Shown here piece after piece: positions 1 to 5,639 of a stretch of DNA of 6,895 bases. The stretch is taken from NCBI GenBank assembly GCA_001438005.1, contig LIBO01000051.1, forward strand, positions 1 through 6,895. The letters are read 5' to 3'. Numbering within the stretch: the first letter of the stretch is position 1; each line of letters starts with the position of its first letter. The notes under the pieces were generated by a model. The model had not been told where the DNA came from. It ran no database searches and worked only from the letters and a program-made list of their open reading frames with translations. The stretch is from Verrucomicrobia subdivision 6 bacterium BACL9 MAG-120507-bin52. Lineage in GTDB: Bacteria > Verrucomicrobiota > Verrucomicrobiia > Methylacidiphilales > Verrucolacustridaceae. A program made the position numbers and the translations under genes.

Positions 1-1479
1 TTGGTGGACACCGACTCGGCCAAGCGGGCGATGCCTTGGGTGCGGTTGCCGGAGCGGTTGCAGGCTCCCGAGGACGCCTTGGTGCAGTTAGAGAAAGCGC
101 AGGCGGCGCATCAGCGGGTGTTTGGACAAAAGGCACGAGGTTTATGGCCGTCGGAGGGATCGGTCAGTCCGGAGGTGATTCCTTTGATGGCGCAAGCCGG
201 ATTTGAGTATTTCTGCACGGATGAGATGGTTTTGTTTCGGGGGTTAGAGGCGCAGGGGTGGAAAGGAAAGCACTCGGAGCTGTTTCAGGCGTGGCGGGTG
301 GAGGAGGGGGGAAGTGCGATGAAGGTGCTGTTTCGAGAGAGGCCCTTATCGGATTACATTGGTTTCACGGCGTCGAGGACAGAGCCGAAGGTGGCGGCGG
401 AGCATTTGCGAGTCCACTTGGAGCACATTGCGCAGGTGATGCCGTCCGATGGAGTTGTCTTATTGGCTTTGGACGGGGAGAATGCTTGGGAGGCTTTTCC
501 CGACAGTGGGGAGGCTTTTTTGGATGAGTTTTATACGCGGTTGCGACAAACCAAGGGGTTGAAGTCGACCACGTTGGGGGGATATTTAGGGACGCGGGCG
601 GGCAGACCGGTGGGGCGGTTACATTCGGGGTCGTGGATTGGAGGGAACTTCGATATTTGGATTGGGGATCCGGAAGAAAATCAGGGCTGGTGTTGGATCA
701 AGCGGACACGAGATTTTTTGACCCAGGCGAAAGAGGGAGGGCAGGTGACGAAGGAGGTGTTGGCGGCGGCTTGGGAGGATCTTTATGCGGCGCAGGGAAG
801 CGATTGGTTTTGGTGGTACGGGCCAGATTTTCAAACCGACAGCGATACGATTTTTGACGCGCTCTTTCGGGGCCGGCTGCAAAATGTGTATCGACGGTTG
901 GGCGTGACCCCGCCGGCAGGCTTGAGTGTGCCGATTTGCGCCACGGGGACTCAGTTGGGAACACCGCCGGTGCGGGAGATTGAGCCCAAGCTGAGCGGGA
1001 CGGGAAGTTACTTAGAGTGGTCGGGGGCGGGGAAGTATGAGGCGTGGCGGGATCAGGGGGCGATGGCGCAAGGGGATCGACGGGTGCGGATGGTGCGATA
1101 CGGGGTTGGGGAATCAGATTTTCATTTTCGCTTAGATGGGAAGGAGCCGCTGGGGGAGGAGGTGATTTTGGATTTTCACCAACCTTCGCCCGTGCGGATC
1201 CGGATTGGTGGGGAAAAGGACGGGAAGGTGAGTTTAGAAAAATCAAAGGACGGGGTGGTTTATGAGGCGGAGGATTGTTCGGCGGAAGTCGCGGGAGGAG
1301 GAGGCTTGGGGCTGCGGATCCCATTTTCCTCGCTGGGCTGGCGGGGGGATGGGGTGGAGGTGAGTTTTTTGGTTCGGGTGATCCGCGGGGGGGTGGAGGT
1401 GGAGCGGTATCCGGACAGGGGATTGATTGAATTTCGCGGACCGACGCGTGCGTTGGATATGAAAAACTGGTATATTTAG
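1..1479 (+). CDS. GH57 amylopullulanase/alpha-amylase-type glycoside hydrolase, 5'-truncated
   Basis: This frame is open from the first base, so TTG at base 1 is almost certainly an internal Leu codon; 492 residues remain. The family hydrolyses alpha-1,4 (and in amylopullulanases alpha-1,6) bonds of starch or glycogen with retention. Visible family motifs: GLWPSEGSVS at residues 47-56, where E52 fits the GH57 nucleophile; LDGENAWE at 157-164, where D158 fits the acid/base; GSWIGGNFDIWIGDPEEN at 210-227; and WFWWYGPDF at 269-277, leading into a helical segment. Residues from about 310 to 492 look like a beta-sandwich ending in EFRGPTRALDMKNWYI. The N-terminal HQP motif (conserved region 1) would lie upstream, so cellular location and signal peptide cannot be judged. 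Both catalytic acids are present, so I infer an active enzyme. It sits 9 bases before a second GH57 gene and is probably co-transcribed with it. Substrate specificity is not decided by the sequence. Confidence 0.88.
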   Translation: MVDTDSAKRAMPWVRLPERLQAPEDALVQLEKAQAAHQRVFGQKARGLWPSEGSVSPEVIPLMAQAGFEYFCTDEMVLFRGLEAQGWKGKHSELFQAWRVEEGGSAMKVLFRERPLSDYIGFTASRTEPKVAAEHLRVHLEHIAQVMPSDGVVLLALDGENAWEAFPDSGEAFLDEFYTRLRQTKGLKSTTLGGYLGTRAGRPVGRLHSGSWIGGNFDIWIGDPEENQGWCWIKRTRDFLTQAKEGGQVTKEVLAAAWEDLYAAQGSDWFWWYGPDFQTDSDTIFDALFRGRLQNVYRRLGVTPPAGLSVPICATGTQLGTPPVREIEPKLSGTGSYLEWSGAGKYEAWRDQGAMAQGDRRVRMVRYGVGESDFHFRLDGKEPLGEEVILDFHQPSPVRIRIGGEKDGKVSLEKSKDGVVYEAEDCSAEVAGGGGLGLRIPFSSLGWRGDGVEVSFLVRVIRGGVEVERYPDRGLIEFRGPTRALDMKNWYI

Positions 1480-1488
1480 ACTCTGTCG

Positions 1489-3516
1489 ATGAAAAATGTG
1501 AATTTAGTTCTCGGGCTGCACATGCACCAACCGGTGGGTAATTTTCCCGAGGTGGTGGATCGGATCACGAAAGAGGTGTACGCGCCGGTGTTGGAGGTTT
1601 TGGCCAAACATCCCGGGGTGGCGGTGAATCTGCATGTGAGTGGGCCTCTTTTAGAGGCATGGGTGGAGAAGCATCCGGATTTGCTGCAGAAACTGAAGGA
1701 GCTCGTCGGGACGGGACGGGTGGAGATGTTGTCGGGAGGATTTTACGAACCGGTGCTGGTGGAGTGGTCGGAGGAGGATCGGGATGGGCAACTGGGGAAG
1801 ATGAATGGGTGGTTGAAGGAGAGATTCGGGGTAACACCGCAAGGGGTTTGGCTGGCGGAGGGGGTGTGGGGACCCTCCCTTTGTCATGCGTTTGGGCGGG
1901 CCGGATTTCAGTACACGATCGTGGAGGGATCTTTTTTCCAGCAGGCGGGAATCACCCCTGCCAAAATGAATGGTCACTATGTGACCGATCAGGCGGGATC
2001 GATGTTGTCGGTTTTCCCGACCTGCCCGGAGTTGGCCAAATTAGTGCCGCACGCCCCGTTGGATGAGCTGTTTGGATATTTACGCCGAATGGCGAACCGG
2101 GGAGAGGACATCACGCTAACCTTGGCGGGAAATCTAGAAAACTGGAGTCAGGCACCGGGTGGAGTGGCGGGATATCTGGGTTCCCTTTTTGCGAGGCTGC
2201 AGGAGTCGTCGAATTGGGTGAACACGTTGACGGGGCGGGCGCAGCTGGAGCGGCAGAGCCCCCGGGGGAGGGTGGCTTTGCCGCCGGGGACTCCAGCGGA
2301 GTTGGGGGGGTGGTCGCTGCCGGGTTCGGCGAGGAAGGAGTTTTTCCGAGAGCGGGGGCAGCTGGCGCAGAGGTTTGATGCGGGCAAGTGGCTGCCGTTT
2401 TTTCGAGGGGGTTCCTGGGGATCCTTCCGCGTGCGGTATGAGGAGCTGAACCTGATCTATCGGAAGAATTTGATGCTGGGACGCAAGTTGAAAGGGAAGA
2501 GTCAGTTTCCCGGGGCTCGGGCGGTGACCGAGCGATTGTGGCGGGCGCAGTGTTCCACGGCGCAGTGGCATGGGACACAGGGAGGTTTGCATTCGCCGCA
2601 TCTTCGGGGGGCAATTTGGCGGGAGCTACTTTCGGCCGAAGCGGAGATGAGAGCGGGGCAGACGGAGATGGATGTGGTGCGTGAAGATGTGAACGCAGAT
2701 GGGCAGATCGAAGTGGTAGCGGGGCATCCTGCTTTGACCCTTCTTTTTTCGCCCCATTTGGGTGGGGCGTGTTTGGAGGTTGGATTACCAGAATTTGGCC
2801 GGAATTTGGCCGATGTATTGACGAGGCGGGATGAGGGGATGAATGGGGCGAGCGCGGGTCCCGTGGACTGGTATGAGAGGCGCCTTTTTCAGGATCACTT
2901 TTTCGCCAAGGGCACGACGGTGGAGCAGCTGGTTGCAGGCACGTATCCTGAACTGGGGGATTTTATTCTGCAGCCATTTGAGATGACGCAGATGCGACAA
3001 ACGGGGAGTCGGTTGACCTTAAGTTTGCGGCGGGACGGAGGTTTGTATCGGGTGGGCACGCGACTGCCGTGTCTCTTGGAAAAAACCTATGCCATTGATG
3101 CAGCGAGCGGGTTAGTGGAGGTTTCTTATCAAATCACCAATACGGGAAAGTTACCGCTGGAGGCGGTATTTGCGGCGGAGATGAATTTGAATCTAGGAGC
3201 GGACCAGTCGGGACGAGCGGTCTGGAATTTTGGGGAGACGAAAAAGTCGGATCGGGATCGGTGGCAAGGGGAGGCTTTGTCGCGGGTGGTGGCGGGTTCA
3301 ACGGATGGTTTGGAGGTCACGATGTCGTCGGAAGACCTTCCGCTGGTTTGGGGATATCCCATCCTCGATGTGGAAAAGGGCCCGGAGGGGCCGATTCGGC
3401 AAGGCAACTGTGTGTTATTTGGAAAGCACCTTGATTTGAAGCCGGGGCAAAAGGCGGAGGCACGGTTAAAAATAACCTTTCGTAAAAAGGAGGGTAGGAT
3501 TGCCCCAAAGAAGTGA
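1489..3516 (+). CDS. GH57 4-alpha-glucanotransferase-like protein, probably catalytically impaired
   Basis: The 675-residue protein is close in length to Thermococcus litoralis 4-alpha-glucanotransferase (about 659), which transfers maltodextrin segments. Domains: GH57 barrel about 1-280, helical DUF1925-like part about 285-385, and C-terminal DUF1926-like beta-sandwich about 393-667. Region 1 is HMHQP (11-15). Region 2 is VEMLSGGFYEPVL (78-90). Region 3 is GVWLAEGVW (119-127), with E124 matching the nucleophile. Region 5 is AQCSTAQWHG (353-362), followed by GGLHSPHLR (365-373). Region 4, usually like HDDGEKFGVWPGT with the acid/base Asp, reads LAGNLENWSQAPGG (212-225) and has no Asp. The region-5 Asp is Thr357, and the usual YLP-SYxEMxEW stretch is degenerate (ALPPGTPAELGGW, 263-275). 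The frame is otherwise intact. No signal peptide is seen, so it is probably cytoplasmic. ATG at 1489 is followed at once by the family's N-terminal strand; its ribosome site is poor. Homology is secure; loss of activity is inference, and a binding or scaffolding role beside the first GH57 is possible. Confidence 0.9.
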   Translation: MKNVNLVLGLHMHQPVGNFPEVVDRITKEVYAPVLEVLAKHPGVAVNLHVSGPLLEAWVEKHPDLLQKLKELVGTGRVEMLSGGFYEPVLVEWSEEDRDGQLGKMNGWLKERFGVTPQGVWLAEGVWGPSLCHAFGRAGFQYTIVEGSFFQQAGITPAKMNGHYVTDQAGSMLSVFPTCPELAKLVPHAPLDELFGYLRRMANRGEDITLTLAGNLENWSQAPGGVAGYLGSLFARLQESSNWVNTLTGRAQLERQSPRGRVALPPGTPAELGGWSLPGSARKEFFRERGQLAQRFDAGKWLPFFRGGSWGSFRVRYEELNLIYRKNLMLGRKLKGKSQFPGARAVTERLWRAQCSTAQWHGTQGGLHSPHLRGAIWRELLSAEAEMRAGQTEMDVVREDVNADGQIEVVAGHPALTLLFSPHLGGACLEVGLPEFGRNLADVLTRRDEGMNGASAGPVDWYERRLFQDHFFAKGTTVEQLVAGTYPELGDFILQPFEMTQMRQTGSRLTLSLRRDGGLYRVGTRLPCLLEKTYAIDAASGLVEVSYQITNTGKLPLEAVFAAEMNLNLGADQSGRAVWNFGETKKSDRDRWQGEALSRVVAGSTDGLEVTMSSEDLPLVWGYPILDVEKGPEGPIRQGNCVLFGKHLDLKPGQKAEARLKITFRKKEGRIAPKK

Positions 3517-3528
3517 CTGTGATAAGAT
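3500..3528 (+). promoter_or_regulatory. Possible sigma70-type promoter before the lipoprotein gene
   Basis: TTGCCC (3500-3505) and TAAGAT (3523-3528) are separated by 17 bases. Each matches its consensus at four of six positions, and a TGA triplet directly before the -10 box fits the extended -10 (TGn) pattern. It overlaps the end of the GH57 gene. Transcription would begin near 3535, practically at the ATG of the lipoprotein gene, giving a nearly leaderless message. Two 4/6 boxes arise often by chance, so this is only a candidate. Confidence 0.2.
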
Positions 3529-3536
3529 TACCCATT

Positions 3537-3923
3537 ATGAAATTTCGCTGGACCATACTGGTTTTGCTCGGCGTAGGCATCGCGGGGACGGGTTGCACCA
3601 TTCCGGGGGACGCGGAGGATGTGACAACCACTTACGGAGATATGACCCCTCCTGCCTCGGGTGATACGCCCGTCGGGGGAACGACCAGCGAAAAGCCACC
3701 CACGGCGGCGAGCGATGAAAAAAAGCCGTGGTCTCCACCCGACACGAGGGAAAAGAGCACGCCGACGAAGGCCAGCTATCCTAAAGGGGAAAAAGTTTCT
3801 GGCAAAACGGGCATGGTACGTAGTCCCTATGCGCCTTATGCCGGCTTAGTGGATGTGAAGGGCTTTGCTCCGGGGACCGAGGTGAAGTGCCCTTATACGG
3901 GCAAGATTTTTCTGGTTCCTTAA
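3537..3923 (+). CDS. Putative secreted lipoprotein with conserved-looking C-terminal tail
   Basis: This encodes 128 residues from ATG at 3537. That start was chosen because it gives a textbook export signal: MKFRW, a hydrophobic stretch TILVLLGVGIAG (6-17), and Cys20. The box before Cys20 is GTG, so position -3 is Gly rather than the usual Leu/Val/Ile and the lipidation call is tentative. GTG codons at 3513 and 3519 would add a polar extension and are less likely. Residues 21-92 are a low-complexity, probably disordered linker rich in Pro, Thr, Ser, Lys and Gly. The end is compact and looks conserved: VRSPYAPYAGLVDVKGF (94-110), then APGTEVKCPYTGKIFLVP (111-128). I recall similar tails in small Verrucomicrobiota proteins but know no assigned function. 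G and C are nearly balanced here, unlike the G-rich genes around it. It is probably anchored on the periplasmic side of a membrane with the tail as the functional part. Confidence 0.75.
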   Translation: MKFRWTILVLLGVGIAGTGCTIPGDAEDVTTTYGDMTPPASGDTPVGGTTSEKPPTAASDEKKPWSPPDTREKSTPTKASYPKGEKVSGKTGMVRSPYAPYAGLVDVKGFAPGTEVKCPYTGKIFLVP

Positions 3924-3946
3924 GGTTTCGGCATCGGGACGAACCT
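3923..3946 (+). other. Weak imperfect hairpin between lipoprotein and regulator genes
   Basis: AGGTTTCG (3923-3930) can pair with CGAACCT (3940-3946), giving five plus two base pairs around one bulged T and a 9-base loop. It begins at the last base of the lipoprotein stop codon and ends 10 bases before the regulator ATG. No U-run follows, so it is not a convincing intrinsic terminator. It could slightly modulate read-through or initiation of the regulator, or be chance. The rest of the 33-base gap shows nothing else. Confidence 0.15.
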
Positions 3947-3956
3947 GAGTCCGGTA

Positions 3957-4436
3957 ATGGATCCCCTTCTACAGATTCTGAAAGAGCGTGGTCGCCTGTC
4001 GAATGCGCAGCTGTCGAAGATCACGGGACAAACCGAAAAAGAGGTGGAGAAGGCGCTGCAACGTTTTGAGGCGGATCGGGTGATTCTGGGCTACCAAGCG
4101 ATTTTGGATTCGGACAAGACGGGTCATGGGGGAGTTCGGGCGGTGATTGAGGTCAGGATCACACCGGAGCGGGATGGGGGATTCGACCGCATCGCCGCCC
4201 GGGTGGCGCGGTATCCCGAAGTGGTTTCCTGTCAGCTGATGAGTGGGGGATACGATCTGCTGATCATGGTGGAGGGGCCCGATCTCAAACGGGTGGCGAG
4301 TTTTGTGGCGGAGAAGCTGTCGACGATTCAGGGGGTGATTTCTACGGCCACCCATTTTCAGCTAAAAACGTACAAGGAGGCGGGGGTGCTGTTCCTGCAG
4401 GATGAAAAAGCAGAGCGGCTTTCCGTTTCGCCATGA
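3957..4436 (+). CDS. Lrp/AsnC-family transcriptional regulator
   Basis: At 159 residues this is a normal length for the family. Residues 1-45 form the winged helix-turn-helix: LLQILKERGRLSNAQLSKI, then TGQTEKEVEKALQRFEADRVILGY, as in other Lrp/AsnC proteins. Residues about 60-140 form the RAM effector-binding and oligomerisation domain, with VRAVIEVRITPE (60-71), YPEVVSCQLMSGGYDLLIMVEG (86-107) and the closing TATHFQLKTYKEAG (130-143). Such proteins bind DNA as dimers or larger assemblies and usually respond to an amino acid. ATG at 3957 is used because the first helix of the DNA-binding domain begins immediately after it; upstream there is only a weak GAG at 3947-3949. Its last codons overlap the start of the aminotransferase gene (ATGA, 4433-4436). 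I infer that it controls this local operon, probably sensing a substrate or product of the aminotransferase. The ligand cannot be read from the sequence. Confidence 0.93.
   Translation: MDPLLQILKERGRLSNAQLSKITGQTEKEVEKALQRFEADRVILGYQAILDSDKTGHGGVRAVIEVRITPERDGGFDRIAARVARYPEVVSCQLMSGGYDLLIMVEGPDLKRVASFVAEKLSTIQGVISTATHFQLKTYKEAGVLFLQDEKAERLSVSP
4433..4436 (+). promoter_or_regulatory. ATGA stop/start overlap coupling regulator and aminotransferase
   Basis: The aminotransferase ATG (4433-4435) shares bases with the regulator TGA stop (4434-4436). No purine-rich ribosome site lies in the 20 bases before it (GAGCGGCTTTCCGTTTCGCC). Ribosomes finishing the regulator probably reinitiate here, which would keep the two products in a fixed ratio. 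Confidence 0.7.
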
Positions 4437-5629
4437 AAAACGGAGGAGAATTTCTAGCGGAGCATGTGAAGGGGATTCCGAGGTCGGGGATTCGCGACTT
4501 CTTTGAAATCGTGCAGAAGCGGGGGGATGTAATTTCGTTGGGAATCGGGGAGCCTGATGTTTCGGCACCGTGGGCGGTGCGGGAGGCGGCGATCTACTCC
4601 TTGGAGCACGGAAGGACGGGATACACTTCGAACTCAGGAAGCTTGAAGTTACGCCACGAAGTCTCGACCTATGTGGAGAGGATTTTCGGGCAGCGGTATG
4701 CGGTGGAGAGTGAGATTTTGGTGACGGTGGGGGTGAGTGAGGCGATTGATTTAGCGTTGCGGGCGGTGCTGAATCCGGGAGAGACGGTGCTGTATCACGA
4801 GCCGTGCTATGTTTCCTACGCGCCGTCGATCACGTTGGCGCATGCCAAGGGCCGAGCGATCCGGACGAAGGCGGAGGATGGCTTCCGAATCGAGGCCAAG
4901 GCGGTAGCCGAAGCGGCCCCAGGCGCAAAAGTTTTACTGCTCAACTTCCCAACCAATCCCACCGGCGCGGTCTTGCGGGGTCGGGAGCTGGATGAGTTGG
5001 CCAAAGTCTGCGTGGAGAAGAATCTTTTGGTGATCAGCGACGAGATCTACGCCGAGCTGAGTTATGAGGGGCCACATGAATCGATCGTGACACGGCCTGG
5101 CATGAGGGAGCGGACGATCCTTTTGCACGGGCTGAGCAAAGCGTTTGCGATGACGGGGTTTCGGATCGGCTATGCGTGTGCGCCCGCCCCGCTGATCGAA
5201 GCGATGATGAAGATTCATCAGTATGCCATTCTCTGTGCTTCGACCTTGGGACAAGAGGCGGCGGCGGAGGCTCTGCGGGGGGCAGAGGTGACCACAGGTG
5301 AGGCGAGGGAAAGTTATCGGATTCGTCGGGATTTCCTCAAACGGAAGATGGTGGAGGCTGGTTTAAAGCCGACTCAACCGGCGGGGGCGTTTTATCTTTT
5401 TGTGGATATCCGAAGCACGGGGCTGACTTCGCGGGAGTTTGCCTTGCAACTGCTGGAGGAGGAGAAGGTGGCGGTGGTCCCGGGGGAGGCGTTTGGGCCA
5501 GGGGGGCAGGGTTTTGTCCGTTGCAGTTATGCGACTTCACTGGATCGGATCGAGGTAGCGGCCGAGAGGATTGTTCGTTTTTGCCAAAAGCGGAGAAGTG
5601 CTCCGCCGCAACTCGTGGCGGCGAGGTAA
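4433..5629 (+). CDS. PLP-dependent class I/II aminotransferase
   Basis: At 398 residues this is the usual fold-type I aminotransferase size. It moves an amino group between an amino acid and a 2-oxo acid using pyridoxal phosphate in the cytoplasm. Motifs: SLGIGEPDVSAP (35-46); GYTSNSGSLKLR (63-74); PCYVSY with ring-stacking Tyr126; NFPTNPTG with Asn175; SDEIYAELSY with Asp203 and Tyr206; GLSKAFAMTGFRIGY, where Lys236 is the Schiff-base lysine and Arg244 contacts the phosphate; and FVRCSYA, where Arg363 should hold the substrate carboxylate. All key residues are present, so it should be active. It most resembles the broad group of aspartate, aromatic or alanine aminotransferases of the PatA/archaeal type; exact substrates are not decided. 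The ATG overlaps the regulator stop by four bases and has no clear ribosome site of its own, which suggests translational coupling. The C-terminal extension QKRRSAPPQLVAAR is basic and poorly conserved. Confidence 0.93.
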   Translation: MKNGGEFLAEHVKGIPRSGIRDFFEIVQKRGDVISLGIGEPDVSAPWAVREAAIYSLEHGRTGYTSNSGSLKLRHEVSTYVERIFGQRYAVESEILVTVGVSEAIDLALRAVLNPGETVLYHEPCYVSYAPSITLAHAKGRAIRTKAEDGFRIEAKAVAEAAPGAKVLLLNFPTNPTGAVLRGRELDELAKVCVEKNLLVISDEIYAELSYEGPHESIVTRPGMRERTILLHGLSKAFAMTGFRIGYACAPAPLIEAMMKIHQYAILCASTLGQEAAAEALRGAEVTTGEARESYRIRRDFLKRKMVEAGLKPTQPAGAFYLFVDIRSTGLTSREFALQLLEEEKVAVVPGEAFGPGGQGFVRCSYATSLDRIEVAAERIVRFCQKRRSAPPQLVAAR

Positions 5630-5639
5630 TTTCGTTTTG
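5623..5639 (+). promoter_or_regulatory. Ribosome binding site and TTG start of the FAD oxidoreductase
   Basis: GAGG at 5623-5626 overlaps the end of the aminotransferase gene and lies 10 bases before TTG at 5637-5639. The codons after TTG read PYDAVVVGAG, so the FAD-binding strand starts at residue 3, as is normal for this family. No ATG or GTG in this frame lies close enough to be a better start. Confidence 0.6.

Noticed and set aside
1..3. TTG at base 1 as a true start of the first GH57 gene
   Set aside because: The family needs an N-terminal part with the HQP motif, which is absent here. The frame is open to the edge, so the gene is cut by the window rather than starting at it.
698..1324. 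Long minus-strand open frame (about 208 codons) opposite the first GH57 gene
   Set aside because: It encodes Pro/Ser/Ala-rich low-complexity sequence with no motif. It is explained by the extreme G excess of the true coding strand, which leaves few stop codons on the complement.
1471..1476. TATATT as a possible -10 box before the second GH57 gene
   Set aside because: No -35-like hexamer lies at a proper distance; the nearest, TTGGAT at 1453-1458, is only 12 bases away. The bases encode the Tyr-Ile end of the first GH57 protein.
1659..2066. Plus-strand 135-codon Gly-rich frame within the second GH57 gene
   Set aside because: It is a frame-shifted shadow rich in Gly, Arg and Trp, as expected from G-rich DNA; the GH57 frame runs unbroken through it.
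2111..2614. Minus-strand open frames of 155-167 codons opposite the second GH57 gene
   Set aside because: They have Pro/Ala/Ser-biased composition and no start context, and the opposite strand encodes a continuous recognisable GH57 protein.
3488..3500. Strong ribosome-site-like AGGAGG (3488-3493) near the end of the second GH57 gene, followed by TTG at 3500
   Set aside because: The TTG frame gives a short product without recognisable features and is out of frame with the lipoprotein. The site is about 19 bases before GTG 3513 and over 40 before ATG 3537. Its bases simply encode Lys-Lys-Glu-Gly in the GH57 tail.
3513..3536. GTG at 3513 or 3519 as the lipoprotein start
   Set aside because: These would place polar residues (TVIRLPI) before the signal peptide and have no ribosome site at a normal distance. 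ATG at 3537 gives a standard signal sequence.
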